The notes: generated from the letters alone by a model not told the origin. Counted from the stretch's first letter, positions 55,415 through 64,000 are shown. The stretch is 64,000 nt of DNA from SG8-40 sp963792855 (GCA_963792855.1 CAWBXZ010000005.1:186001-250000); one strand, 5' to 3'. Numbers and translations: made by a program.

Positions 55415-56548
55415 ATGAGCTGGATTAGCGGTGTTGGCCTGACTCGTTACGGCAAGCACGCAGGCCGTTCCACGCTCGATTTGATGAGTGATGCGGCTGG
55501 CGCGGCGCTCGAGGACGCCGGCCTGGAACGCAACGACGTCGACGGGCTGATATGCGGCTACTCGACGACCATGCCGCATCTGATGCTGTCAACCCTGTTT
55601 GCGGAGCACTTCGGCATACGCCCGTCCTATGCGCACGCGATCCAGTTGGGAGGAGCAACCGGTTTTGCAATGGCGATGGCCGCGCATCTGGTCATCGAGT
55701 CGCGCGCTGCCCGCAATATTCTCGTCGTTGCCGGCGAGAATCGCCTGACCGGCCAGAGCCGCGATAGTGCGATCCAGACGCTTGCACAGGTCGGACACGT
55801 TGACTATGAGGTGCCTCTCGGGGCGACGATTCCGGCTTACTACGGACTGGTCGCGTCCCGTTACATGGTTCGATACGGCGTGGACGAGCGCGACCTTGCC
55901 CACCTTGCCGTGTTGATGCGTTCCCACGCACAGGCACATCCCGGAGCGCAGTTTCGATCCCCGATTGACGTTGATGACGTGTTGTCGTCCAGGCCGATCG
56001 CGTCGCCCCTGAAACTGCTCGACTGCTGCCCGGTGTCGGACGGGGGGGCTGCGTTCGTCATTTCCCGCGACCCGTTGAACGAGCAACGGGTCCGCATCCG
56101 TGGGGCCGCACAAGCCCACACACATCAGCATATATCGGCCGCGCCGACGCTCAGTGAATTCGGTGCAGGCTCCTCCAGTACTGGCGCGCTGCGTGCGGCA
56201 AATGTGCAACTGGCGGACATCGACTATGCGGCGATCTACGACAGTTTCACCATTACGCTGGTTATCTTGCTGGAGGAAATTGGACTGGCCCCTCGCGGGC
56301 AAGCGGGAGAACTGGCGTCTTCCGGTTATTTTTCGCGCGACGGCAAATTACCGCTGAATACCCACGGCGGATTGCTCTCTTACGGCCACTGCGGTGTTGG
56401 CGGGGCGATGGCGCATCTGGTAGAGGCCCAATTGCAGCTGACCGGACGCGCCGACGAGAGGCAAGCCGGTGCGCCCCGCCTGGCATTGTTGCACGGCGAT
56501 GGCGGCGTGCTGTCATCCCATGTCTCAATGGTGCTCGAGGCTGCCTAG
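55415..56548 (+). CDS. Thiolase-like protein lacking the catalytic Cys (Ltp2-type)
   Basis: The 377-aa protein has the SCP2/lipid-transfer thiolase fold: SGVGLTRYGKHAGRSTLDLM at the start, LVVAGENRLTGQSRD, SDGGAAFVISRDP and NTHGGLLSYGHCGVGGAMAH. The nucleophilic Cys normally found at about position 80 is Gly (GGATG instead of CASG), so classical thiolysis is not expected. This pattern matches Ltp2-type retro-aldolases, which need a DUF35 partner. Exactly such a partner is the next gene (9 nt after the stop). It probably cleaves a beta-hydroxy-acyl-CoA by retro-aldol chemistry; this is inferred. Confidence 0.87.
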   Translation: MSWISGVGLTRYGKHAGRSTLDLMSDAAGAALEDAGLERNDVDGLICGYSTTMPHLMLSTLFAEHFGIRPSYAHAIQLGGATGFAMAMAAHLVIESRAARNILVVAGENRLTGQSRDSAIQTLAQVGHVDYEVPLGATIPAYYGLVASRYMVRYGVDERDLAHLAVLMRSHAQAHPGAQFRSPIDVDDVLSSRPIASPLKLLDCCPVSDGGAAFVISRDPLNEQRVRIRGAAQAHTHQHISAAPTLSEFGAGSSSTGALRAANVQLADIDYAAIYDSFTITLVILLEEIGLAPRGQAGELASSGYFSRDGKLPLNTHGGLLSYGHCGVGGAMAHLVEAQLQLTGRADERQAGAPRLALLHGDGGVLSSHVSMVLEAA

Positions 56549-56557
56549 GCAAAGACG

Positions 56558-56926
56558 ATGGCGACAGATCAGCAAAAGGGTAGCTGGATTGATGGCTGCG
56601 AGGCGATCACTTATCAGCAATGCGGCGCCTGCCAGCACAGCTGGTATTTCCACCGCGAATTCTGCCCGCACTGCGGTACCAGCCATCCTCGCACGCACAC
56701 AGCGTCGGGCAACGGCCGTGTTTACGCAATGAGCACGGTGCACAGAGCTCCTTCGGACGAATTGCGCAAATACGCGCCATATCTGATCCTCATGGTCGAT
56801 GCTGACGAGGGTTTTCGCATGATGGCCCATGGAGAACCGTCGCTTGCGATTGGTGACCGGGTCCGGGCAAGGTTCATCGACTTTGGCGGCAGGCTGATTC
56901 CACGGTTCGAAAAACCGGATGATTAA
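56558..56926 (+). CDS. Zn-ribbon/OB-fold (DUF35) partner protein
   Basis: The 122-aa protein has the DUF35 layout: a rubredoxin-like zinc ribbon with C22, C25, C36 and C39 (CGAC and CPHCG) and an OB-fold with VYAMSTVHRAP and LMVDADEGFRMMAHGE, ending in a VRARFIDFGG strand. DUF35 proteins act as obligatory partners of thiolase-like lyases and acyltransferases, for example ChsH2 with Ltp2. It is encoded immediately after the thiolase-like gene, so a stable complex is likely. Confidence 0.92.
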   Translation: MATDQQKGSWIDGCEAITYQQCGACQHSWYFHREFCPHCGTSHPRTHTASGNGRVYAMSTVHRAPSDELRKYAPYLILMVDADEGFRMMAHGEPSLAIGDRVRARFIDFGGRLIPRFEKPDD

Positions 56927-56997
56927 TTCCGGTGCGATTATCGCAACCCCAATGCGTGCTGACACCTTTCCGGTGCGGCGCTGAAAGGACATTACAG

Positions 56998-59091
56998 GTG
57001 AGTGGTACTCCAAGGGAAACTTTGCGCGCGGCGCTGAATCCGCAATCGGTGGCGATCGTGGGCGCGTCGGAGAATCCGGACAAGGTAGGCGGACGCCCCA
57101 TCCTCTATCTGGGCCGTCACGGCTACCGTGGCGTTGTCTACCCGATCAATCCTAACCGCGACCAGATTCAGGGACGAAAGGCGTACCCTGACTTGTTGTC
57201 ATTACCTGAAACCCCCGAGGTTGCCATCATTGCGCTGGCCGGTGATGCAGCGGTCGATGCCGTGGAAACCTGCGCCGGCATGGGAGTCAAGGTGGCACTG
57301 GTTATGACATCAGGCTTCGGCGAAGTCGACGCGGTAGAAGGCAAGGCAAAGGAGGCGCGCATGCGTGCGGTGGCGCGTCAAGCCGGCATGCGGGTGGTCG
57401 GGCCCAATTCTCAAGGGCTTGCCAACTTCGGGACCGGCGCCATCCTCTCGTTCTCCACCATGTACATCGAAGTGCCGGCGGAGGATGGCCCGGTTGCAAT
57501 TGTCAGTCAGTCGGGTGCGATGAGCGTGGTGCCGTACGCATTACTGCGTGCGCGCGGCATCGGCGTTCGGCATTCTCATGCCACGGGTAATGACTGCGAA
57601 GTGACAGTAGGCGAATTCGCGTCAGTGGTGGCTGAAGATCCGGCGGTCAGGCTGCTGCTGCTCTATGTTGAGAGCATTTCTGACGCGATGTCGCTGGCTA
57701 AGCTGGCGAGCATTGCCCGCGAGCGCCAATTGCCGGTGCTTGCGTTGAAATCGGGACGAACGGCCGCGGGGCAGGAGGCGGCGCGATCGCACACTGGCGC
57801 ACTCGCCAACGAGGACCGCGTTGTGGATGCGTTTCTCGAACAACATGGCATATGGCGCGCGCGCAACATGGCTGAACTCGTCGGATCGGCCGAGCTGTAT
57901 CTGAAAGGCTGGAAGCCGCGCGGCCGAAGGCTGGTGGCAATCAGCAACTCCGGTGCTTCCTGCGTGATGGCAGCCGATAGCGCCACCCAGGCGGGGCTGT
58001 CCATGGCGACGCTTTCGGAAGCGACCCGGCGTGAACTCGGCGACGTGCTGCCAAGCTTCGCGACAGCGACAAACCCGATTGACCTCACTGCCGCCTTGCT
58101 GAGCAACAGCAGGCTGTTCTCCGACATCTTGCCTATCGTCGCGCGTGATCCCGGAGCCGATGCGGTTGTCATAGGTATACCGGTAGCGGGTCAGGGCTAT
58201 GACGTTGAGGCGTTTGCACGGGATACGGCAGGTTTTGCCAGTGAAACCGGATTGCCGGTTGCCGTTTCCGCGCCGCAGGCGAGTGTGGCGAACACGTTTC
58301 GCGACGCGGGTCTGACTGTGTTTGCCACCGACGCGGAGGCGGTTGAAGCGCTGGCCCGGTATTTGTCGCACGTGGAATTGATGCGACATGCCGAACGGGC
58401 AGGCGCGCAACCTGTCGTGCGGCAGTCTGGCGACATGGTGATGCTGAATGAGGCGCGGGCTTTGTCGGTAATTCAGCGCTCCGGCATTCCTGTCGTTGAA
58501 CACCGCCTGTGTGTCACGCAGGACGAAGTTGCCCAGGCAGTATCTGCCATAGGTTTCCCGGTCGCGGTAAAAGCGTGTTCCCGGGACGTCGTCCACAAAA
58601 GCGACCTCGGCCTGGTTCGTCTCGACATCCGTGATGCCGAAAGCGCGCGCGCGGCCTTCGTGGCACTTGGCGAGACCCTGGATCGGCACGGGCTGGTGAA
58701 TGATGGCGTAATCGTGGCGCGAATGGCGCGGGGCAGGCGCGAGTTCATGCTCGGTGGCCGGATCGATCCGGTGTTCGGGCCCGTTGTCCTCGTTGGCGAC
58801 GGCGGCAAGTACGTCGAAGCGATGCCTGACGCACGCGTGCTCGTCTGGCCTTTCGGCAAGGAAGAGGTGTTGCGTGCCCTTGGCCGGCTTCGTGTCGCCG
58901 TGCTTTTCGAGGGAGTTCGAGGTGAGCCAGCACTGGATTCGGCGGCTCTCGCGAGTGCTGCTGTTGCGCTGGGAAAACTGCTGGCTGACGGGGCTGCCGG
59001 TGTCACCAGCCTGGACATCAATCCCTTCATGGTGGGTGCGAGCGGAGAGGGGTGCGTGGCGCTGGACGCCGTTGTCTATCTCGAAAAGTAA
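56998..59091 (+). CDS. NDP-forming acyl-CoA synthetase (acetate-CoA ligase, ADP-forming type)
   Basis: The GTG at 56998 has AAAGGA upstream and gives the normal N-terminus; the open frame extends back to 56932. The 697-aa protein combines the CoA-binding domain (about 10-135: SVAIVGASENPDKVGGRPILYL), a succinyl-CoA-ligase-like flavodoxin domain with the phospho-His loop SHTGALANEDRVVDAF, and an ATP-grasp domain (about 480-697: FPVAVKACSRDVVHKSDLG). It interconverts an acid, CoA and NTP with the acyl-CoA, probably in the activating direction here. Confidence 0.92.
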   Translation: MSGTPRETLRAALNPQSVAIVGASENPDKVGGRPILYLGRHGYRGVVYPINPNRDQIQGRKAYPDLLSLPETPEVAIIALAGDAAVDAVETCAGMGVKVALVMTSGFGEVDAVEGKAKEARMRAVARQAGMRVVGPNSQGLANFGTGAILSFSTMYIEVPAEDGPVAIVSQSGAMSVVPYALLRARGIGVRHSHATGNDCEVTVGEFASVVAEDPAVRLLLLYVESISDAMSLAKLASIARERQLPVLALKSGRTAAGQEAARSHTGALANEDRVVDAFLEQHGIWRARNMAELVGSAELYLKGWKPRGRRLVAISNSGASCVMAADSATQAGLSMATLSEATRRELGDVLPSFATATNPIDLTAALLSNSRLFSDILPIVARDPGADAVVIGIPVAGQGYDVEAFARDTAGFASETGLPVAVSAPQASVANTFRDAGLTVFATDAEAVEALARYLSHVELMRHAERAGAQPVVRQSGDMVMLNEARALSVIQRSGIPVVEHRLCVTQDEVAQAVSAIGFPVAVKACSRDVVHKSDLGLVRLDIRDAESARAAFVALGETLDRHGLVNDGVIVARMARGRREFMLGGRIDPVFGPVVLVGDGGKYVEAMPDARVLVWPFGKEEVLRALGRLRVAVLFEGVRGEPALDSAALASAAVALGKLLADGAAGVTSLDINPFMVGASGEGCVALDAVVYLEK

Positions 59092-59408
59092 TCCGCCACG
59101 CATCATCCGGCAGCGTTTTCCGGACCGGTTGTTACCGTCCTTCGCCTCACGACCTTGCCGGCCGCTTCGCGGACATGACCGGCGAATAGTCTGCGCTTCG
59201 ATGCCAGTCGCTTCCAGAGAGTCATGCCAGTCGATCATCATCGGTAGCCGATTCTCCCTGTGTCGGACAGTCATTTTCCCTCTACAAAAGTGTTGACAAC
59301 GCTTAAGCCGCTGTGCATTCTCTGGACCGCATGCCGGAGACGGCAGAGTGAGTAAGAGTTTCGTTTTCGCGACTTAGGTTTTTACAGGCAACTTACAGGA
59401 GATTCGAT
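59092..59408. other. Intergenic region upstream of the SWIB gene
   Basis: These 317 bp hold a likely promoter (next entry) and end in the AGGAG site of the SWIB gene. No other gene is credible here. Confidence 0.45.
59293..59321 (+). promoter_or_regulatory. Sigma-70-like promoter of the SWIB gene
   Basis: A perfect TTGACA (59293-59298), a 17-bp spacer and CATTCT (59316-59321) predict a start near 59328 and a leader of about 80 nt. Confidence 0.45.
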
Positions 59409-59897
59409 ATGGCAGCTGCGAAGAAGAAAACCGCGAAGAAAGCAACGGCAAAGAAGAAGGCCCCGGCGAAGAAAGCGGCGGCAAAGAAAAAGGCCCCGGC
59501 CAAGAAGGCAGTGAAGAAATCTGCAGCAAAGAAAAAGGCGCCCGCGAAGAAGGCGGCGAAGAAGAAAGCGCCGGCCAAGAAAAAGGCGGTGAAGAAAACA
59601 GCAGCCAAGAAAAAAGCCCCGGCCAAGAAGAAATCAGGCGTAAAACGCAAGCCAAACGCGGCGTTCATGAAGGCAATGACGCCCAGCGCAGCGCTTGCAG
59701 CGGTGATTGGAAGCAATGCCATGCCGCGTACCGAGGTGACCAAGAAGATCTGGGCCTACATCAAGCGTAATGATCTTCAGGACAGCAAAAATCGCCGTAA
59801 TATCAATGCCGATGAAAAACTCAAAGGCGTCTTCGGTGGCAAAAAGCAGGTATCGATGTTCGAGATGACCAAGTTGGTTAACAAGCATTTGTCGTAG
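59409..59897 (+). CDS. SWIB/MDM2-domain protein with histone-H1-like tail
   Basis: The 162-aa protein has two parts. Residues 1-80 are almost entirely Lys, Ala and Pro in repeated KKKAPAKKAA-type units, as in histone H1 and AlgP-like DNA-binding tails. Residues 82-160 are a SWIB domain: FMKAMTPSAALAAVIGSN, EVTKKIWAYIKRNDLQD, RRNINADEKLKGVFGG and MFEMTKLVNKHL. SWIB domains occur in eukaryotic chromatin complexes and in chlamydiae and other bacteria. A nucleoid or chromatin role by DNA binding through the basic tail is inferred. AGGAG lies 8 nt before the ATG. Confidence 0.93.
   Translation: MAAAKKKTAKKATAKKKAPAKKAAAKKKAPAKKAVKKSAAKKKAPAKKAAKKKAPAKKKAVKKTAAKKKAPAKKKSGVKRKPNAAFMKAMTPSAALAAVIGSNAMPRTEVTKKIWAYIKRNDLQDSKNRRNINADEKLKGVFGGKKQVSMFEMTKLVNKHLS
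59434..59640 (+). repeat. Lys/Ala/Pro codon repeats
   Basis: About 200 bp of imperfect repeats built around aagaaaaaggccccggc-type units encode the basic tail. This is a low-complexity region prone to slippage. Confidence 0.85.
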
Positions 59898-60256
59898 ACG
59901 TAAGGGTTTTCCCGGTTGGCTCCGTACAGGAACCAACCGGGTATTGGATAGCGCTGCGCCAGCCGATCGCGCTGGCTTCGCGCAGGTTCGGCATGACGCC
60001 TTCGTTATGCAAATCTTCGGATCAGACGGCTGCTGAAATCCCCGGCGGCAGGGCCGCGATGCTGCTTCGCAATGACAGAATTGCATGCACAATCCTTTTG
60101 CAGCATTCGCTTCCGGATAGCACGCTGGCATTTCTCGGCAGAAGGCGAAGCGAACCAGTTGTCGTCGTTCGGCGACACATCGAACGCTGACGTGATATCC
60201 GGCACAATCATCATACCCGGTAGCTGCCGACACAGTTAACAGCGGCCCCGACTCTG
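59898..60256. other. Intergenic region between SWIB and GGDEF-EAL genes
   Basis: This 359-bp region holds a 9-bp inverted repeat, cccggttgg (59911-59919) with ccaaccggg (59933-59941), just after the SWIB stop. It may be a terminator, but it has no T tract. No gene or RNA was recognised in the rest. Confidence 0.45.
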
Positions 60257-62746
60257 TTGAACAATCAGGATCACAATATTCTTTTCGCGGCACCGCCTCC
60301 GGTTTTGCAGGGAGCGCATCCGAGCCGTAGCGCGACGCTTGGCATCGGCCTGGCGCTTGCTGTGGTCGTGCTGGTCATTGCAACCGTTCTGGCCGGGTTA
60401 TCGGGCCACAGGCTGCCGCAAACTGCGCACCTGATCCTGGAGCTGCTGATTATTATCGGCGCCGCGCATATCGTTTCCGTCTGTGCCGGGCTATGGTTTG
60501 CAGACCGTGATTTGAAATGGCTCGTACTGGCGATCGCCTTCCTTGTCGCGGGGATTTTTTCCGTTGCCCAGATGTCTGGATTCGCCGACGGTGCGGCAGC
60601 GAACTACGGCACGAATACGGGCTGGGCCCGCGCCCGTGATGGTGCCCTATGCGTGGCTTTGTTTGCCTCTGTTTTCGTCATGTCGGCATCGCGATTCAAT
60701 GCCCGAATGGCGTTGCTCGTAACAACTGGTTTGCTGATTGCCGCAGTAGCTTCGTTTGCGGGGTTGCGAGCCGGCGAGGGTTCATTCGGAAACGACGGTC
60801 GACTCATTGCATTGAACGCAGCGTTGTACCTGATTGCCCTTGGTCGCGCCGCGATGGTGTTGCGTGCACGCGGGCGGGACGGGGTCCTCGTTGCCCTGGG
60901 ATTTGCGATCTTGCTGGGCCTGTTTTCCGAACTTGGTCGAACGCTTGCCAGCGGCGCGGCTGATGACGTCGTGCTCGTTTTACGCGCTGCCGGCTTCGCA
61001 ACGCTTTATTACGGCGTATTCGTTCTGGCGCTGTTACGCCCCTATCGCTATGCGCGCCAGGCAGAGGCGTTTTTTCGCACGCTGGTCGAAAGTTCCCCGG
61101 CCGGTATCGTGCTGAGCCGTGATGGCAGAATCCTGCACGCCAATCAGGCATTTCTCGATCTCATGGGCTTCGATTCGCTGGATGCTGCGCGCGATGCCTT
61201 GCTCTGGGATCTCGAGGCGCAGGACCCGGAAGAGGCGGAACGTTACCACCGCGCCCGTGAACGTGGTGACCGGGGCGTACCCAATACCGTTGTGCGGCGT
61301 CTGGCAGCGCGCGACGGCCGGTTCATTCATGCTCGCGTCGAGCACGCCGATGTGAGCATGCCCGACGGCGACGCTACGCTGACGTACTTCATTGATTTCT
61401 CCAAGACCGTTGAAGCGCAGGAGCAACTCAAGCGCATCGCAAACTACGATGTCCTGACAGGTTTGCCGAACCGGACCATGCTGCGAGAACAACTCGAGCA
61501 GTCGCTGCGGGTCGCGGCCCGTAACGAAGACATGGTTGCGGTGTTGTTCATCGACCTCGACCAGTTCAAGCAGGTCAACGATACGCTTGGTCACGCCAGT
61601 GGCGACGAACTGCTGAGGTTGGTGGCTGACAGGCTCAAGGCCGCATGCCGCAAGGAAGACACACTGGGCCGGCTGGGCGGAGATGAGTTCATTGTCGTGG
61701 GTCGGCACGTACAGTCGCGTAGTGGGGCCGCCACGCTTGCTGCAAAACTGATTCAGGCGCTTGATACGCCGTTTGATCTTGACGGACACGAGATTTTTGT
61801 CGGCGGCAGTATTGGAGTTTCGATATTTCCCCAAGATGCCGCCGATGCCAGCACCATGATTCGCAACGCCGACGTGGCGATGTATCACGCGAAGAGAGGT
61901 GGCGGACCTCGCGTTGCATTCTATGAGGAAGAAATGAATGCGCGCGCGCTCGAGCGACTTGAGCTGGGCACTGAATTGCGATGGGCTCTTGAACGGGATG
62001 AGTTCGAGCTGTTTTACCAACCGCGCGTGGATCTCGCCAGCGGTCGCGTCGCGGGTGTTGAAGCGCTGTTACGCTGGCGCAGCCCGTCGCGCGGATTGGT
62101 ACTTCCGGAAAGATTCATCCCGAGGCTCGAAGAGTCGGGATTGATCACCCAGCTCGGCAGGCAGGTGCTGGCGAAAGCGTGCCACGCGGCAATGGAGTGG
62201 CGTTCGCGGGGAAGCGGGCGCATCCCGGTTGCGGTAAATATCTCCGCGGCACAGTTTCGCAGTTCGCTGGTTGAGGATGTCGAAATTGCACTGAGTGCAT
62301 CGGGCCTGCCGCATGGGGACCTCGAACTGGAGATTACCGAAAGCCTGCTGTTCAGGGATTACGAGCAGGCTCGCGTGCCCCTCGAGAAGTTGGCTGCAAA
62401 AGGCGTCAAGGCAGCGCTGGACGACTTCGGAACCGGTTATTCGTCATTGTCTTCGTTACATCACCTTCCCGTGCATTTCGTGAAAATCGATCGTTCCTTC
62501 GTGCGAGCGCTGCAGCCGGGACGTAATACCATTGTTGCTGCCATCATCAATGTCTCCCACACGCTCGGAATGCGAGTGATTGCCGAGGGAGTGGAGACTG
62601 TCGAACAGCGCGATATCCTGATCGAGCTCGGTTGTGACGAAATGCAGGGATACCTGTTTGCTCCGGCGATGTCTGCCAGGGAATTTCCGGGCTGGCTGAG
62701 TGCGCACTGTACGCCGCAACTGTTCGCGGTCAGGCGCGACTCTTGA
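60257..62746 (+). CDS. Membrane PAS-GGDEF-EAL cyclic-di-GMP protein
   Basis: The 829-aa protein (TTG start, weak ribosome site, so the start is uncertain) has an N-terminal membrane sensor of about eight helices (about 25-270, MASE-like), then a PAS domain (about 275-390: FRTLVESSPAGIVLSRDGRILHANQAF). A GGDEF domain follows, with an intact RLGGDEF signature (about 471-477). An EAL domain (about 580-820) follows, with EALLRW (about 602), an EITESLLF segment and DDFGTGYSSL. All key EAL residues look present, so both synthesis and hydrolysis of cyclic-di-GMP are possible. Confidence 0.93.
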   Translation: MNNQDHNILFAAPPPVLQGAHPSRSATLGIGLALAVVVLVIATVLAGLSGHRLPQTAHLILELLIIIGAAHIVSVCAGLWFADRDLKWLVLAIAFLVAGIFSVAQMSGFADGAAANYGTNTGWARARDGALCVALFASVFVMSASRFNARMALLVTTGLLIAAVASFAGLRAGEGSFGNDGRLIALNAALYLIALGRAAMVLRARGRDGVLVALGFAILLGLFSELGRTLASGAADDVVLVLRAAGFATLYYGVFVLALLRPYRYARQAEAFFRTLVESSPAGIVLSRDGRILHANQAFLDLMGFDSLDAARDALLWDLEAQDPEEAERYHRARERGDRGVPNTVVRRLAARDGRFIHARVEHADVSMPDGDATLTYFIDFSKTVEAQEQLKRIANYDVLTGLPNRTMLREQLEQSLRVAARNEDMVAVLFIDLDQFKQVNDTLGHASGDELLRLVADRLKAACRKEDTLGRLGGDEFIVVGRHVQSRSGAATLAAKLIQALDTPFDLDGHEIFVGGSIGVSIFPQDAADASTMIRNADVAMYHAKRGGGPRVAFYEEEMNARALERLELGTELRWALERDEFELFYQPRVDLASGRVAGVEALLRWRSPSRGLVLPERFIPRLEESGLITQLGRQVLAKACHAAMEWRSRGSGRIPVAVNISAAQFRSSLVEDVEIALSASGLPHGDLELEITESLLFRDYEQARVPLEKLAAKGVKAALDDFGTGYSSLSSLHHLPVHFVKIDRSFVRALQPGRNTIVAAIINVSHTLGMRVIAEGVETVEQRDILIELGCDEMQGYLFAPAMSAREFPGWLSAHCTPQLFAVRRDS

Positions 62747-62755
62747 TGTTCCTTC

Positions 62756-63565
62756 TCAATCGAGTCTTACCAGCGTAACCGGATAGCCGACGCGCCGGGC
62801 GAGAGCCTGCGGCTCCATCGCGGTGTAGTTATCGGGCGCGCTGACATTATCGATGCCGAACACGGCCATGTCAGCGACGGAAAGATAGAAGAAGCCGCGC
62901 ACACCATACTTGTCGTTGCCGACCCGCGTGACGTATTCGTCGACGCCGATACGGTAAAAGAACTGGTCCTGTTTGTTGACGGCGTCAGTGAGGTACCTTA
63001 CGTTGGCCTGCCGTGCCCGCTCGAGTTCCCGTTGCCGGGCGCGAGGCGCCAGTTCGCTGGAATCGATTTGTTGCGCGACTATGTCATGCAACTGTTCAAG
63101 CAAGCCCGGTTGTTTTGCGCTGCCGTGCCAGGCGACGATTGCACCGGGCAGAATTTGTTTGCTGCGCCCGGCCACGAAAACGTAGTTTGCACAGGAAGAC
63201 AGGCAGGCATGGTCGACCACGACGTCGAGATTGCGATTGGCGACCCAGTTGCCGAAATCCATGCCGACGACAATTTCGCCGCCGGTCGACTCGATCAGCA
63301 AGGCGGTTACCTGACTGTCATTGCCCGTCCTGCGCAGTGCCGCCAGACCTTCTTCGGTGAGACTGCCCCGGTAGCTCACGGTGTTCCCCTTGCGCTCGAT
63401 CCGGATGTTCGGTTCGACCAGCGTGACGCCCTCGGTTGAAGCGGGCTCATCGAGAGTGGATTCTTGCTGTTGCGTCATGCTCTGCTGCGATGACGGTAAC
63501 TGAGTGACCGTCGCGCAAGAGGCGATCAGCAGCGTTGAAACCAGAACGACGATCAAACGGTACAT
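62756..63565 (-). CDS. ClpP/crotonase-fold periplasmic lipoprotein (COG3904-like)
   Basis: The 269-aa protein has a lipoprotein signal with lipobox IASC (C17). The mature domain resembles the COG3904 predicted periplasmic proteins with a ClpP/crotonase-like fold: ALLIESTGGEIVVGMDFGNWV, VVDHACLSSCANYVFVAGRSKQI and a Trp-His-Gly motif AIVAWHGS. The Ser in LSSCANY sits where ClpP-like folds have the nucleophile region, but activity is unproved. It probably faces the periplasm. It is convergent with the GGDEF-EAL gene. Confidence 0.82.
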   Translation of the reverse strand: MYRLIVVLVSTLLIASCATVTQLPSSQQSMTQQQESTLDEPASTEGVTLVEPNIRIERKGNTVSYRGSLTEEGLAALRRTGNDSQVTALLIESTGGEIVVGMDFGNWVANRNLDVVVDHACLSSCANYVFVAGRSKQILPGAIVAWHGSAKQPGLLEQLHDIVAQQIDSSELAPRARQRELERARQANVRYLTDAVNKQDQFFYRIGVDEYVTRVGNDKYGVRGFFYLSVADMAVFGIDNVSAPDNYTAMEPQALARRVGYPVTLVRLD

Positions 63566-63676
63566 GCAGTGATTCTAGCCCGCTGTTGCATGCCGGCCAA
63601 ACGACGTTGCCGCCACCGCCGAGACCGTTGTGTTTGCCGGTAAAATCACCGGGTTGTTATCACAGGTAAGCAAATC

Positions 63677-64000
63677 GTGAATTTGATTCGCCCTTTCGCC
63701 GGTCTGCGCCCGGCGCCCGGACGGGCAGCGGATGTCGCTGCTCCTCCTTATGACGTGCTCTCTACCGAGGAGGCGCGCAAGCATGCCGGTGCGGACCGCT
63801 GGAGTTTTCTTCACATATCCAAACCCGAGATCGATCTGCCTCCTGGAACCGACCCCTATTCTCCGCGGTCTACGCGAAAGCCGCGGAAAATCTTCGCGAC
63901 ATGATCGCGCAGGGCGTGCTGGTCCGTGACGGGCGCCCATGCCTCTACGTCTACCGCCTTGGCGTGGGGAACGTCGTGCAGACCGGGCTGGTTGCCGCCG
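63677..64000 (+). pseudogene. DUF1015 family gene, frameshifted and cut by window end
   Basis: The start (GTG 63677) gives LIRPFAGLRPAPGRAADVAAPPYDVLS and WSFLHISKPEIDLPPGTDPY, the clear DUF1015 N-terminus. At about 63860 the reading frame breaks: after DPY the family sequence continues in another frame (AVYAKAAENLRDMIAQGVLV, then CLYVYRLG) to the end of the window. A single base is missing near tattctccgcgg. The first frame stops at 63904. Either the gene is a pseudogene or the sequence has a one-base error. DUF1015 proteins have no firmly known function. The gene continues beyond 64000. Confidence 0.8.

Noticed and set aside
57622..59274. Minus-strand open frame of 550 codons opposite the acyl-CoA synthetase
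   Set aside because: It is a high-GC shadow; the plus-strand gene has all domain motifs and a ribosome site.
59434..59640. Repeat array that might look like CRISPR
   Set aside because: The repeats are coding Lys/Ala/Pro units without spacers of constant length.
59911..59941. Firm terminator after the SWIB gene
   Set aside because: The stem is good, but no T tract follows on either strand, so it is only noted in the intergenic entry.

Overview
The window is a GC-rich proteobacterial chromosome segment. It opens inside a 23S rRNA gene, followed by 5S rRNA and a strong terminator. The rRNA sequences, a complete type II secretion (T2SS) operon in an order related to the Xanthomonas xps cluster, a DUF3391/HD-GYP protein and many acyl-CoA and amide-bond hydrolysing enzymes point to a free-living gammaproteobacterium (Xanthomonadales/Steroidobacterales/Woeseiales neighbourhood). 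A betaproteobacterium cannot be excluded. This taxonomic reading is inference; no database was searched.

Layout. 1-3080: end of an rrn operon, with an unusual structured insertion of about 229 nt in helix 25 of 23S. 3.1-5.6 kb (minus): class II aldolase, a dps remnant with a 100-bp tandem duplication, dtd, and a short gspC. 6.0-16.1 kb (plus): gspG-H-I-J-K-L-M-N-D-E-F, mostly with overlapping stop/start codons. 16.1-17.5 kb: arsR-arsI-arsC with a palindromic operator touching the arsR start codon. 17.9-19.7 kb: DUF169 and bicupin proteins. 19.8-24.4 kb (minus): Tat-type amidohydrolase, alkyl-DHAP-synthase-like flavoenzyme, twin cyclic-nucleotide-binding protein, DUF1499. 24.9-26.1 kb: secreted Cys protein and cytochrome b. 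26.2-28.6 kb: Lon-like protease. 28.9-34.3 kb: NSS transporter, beta-lactamase-fold hydrolase, HpcH aldolase, Ldh-family dehydrogenase. 34.3-34.5 kb: an independent 25-codon gene with its own promoter, an exceptionally strong Shine-Dalgarno and a terminator. 34.7-40.4 kb: VWA lipoprotein, small membrane protein, arylsulfatase, alkaline-phosphatase-like enzyme. 40.5-42.0 kb: HD-GYP protein with a broken HD dyad. 42.6-51.1 kb: two ATP-grasp or ATP-grasp-like proteins among S15 peptidase, MOSC, D-aminoacylase and amidase genes. 51.2-59.1 kb: a probable catabolic island (split AtuA, cyclase, IclR regulator, Cys-less thiolase plus DUF35 partner, NDP-forming acyl-CoA synthetase). 59.4-64 kb: SWIB protein with a histone-like tail, GGDEF-EAL protein, ClpP-like lipoprotein, and a frameshifted DUF1015 gene leaving the window.

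How the genes fit together. The T2SS operon supplies almost all of a secretion machine, but no prepilin peptidase is present here. The 51-59 kb genes read as activation of an acid to its CoA ester followed by carbon-carbon cleavage, under IclR control. The strongest candidates for something new are the 25-aa peptide gene, the helix-25 rRNA insertion, the Cys-less thiolase/DUF35 pair, and the ATP-grasp/hydrolase neighbourhood.
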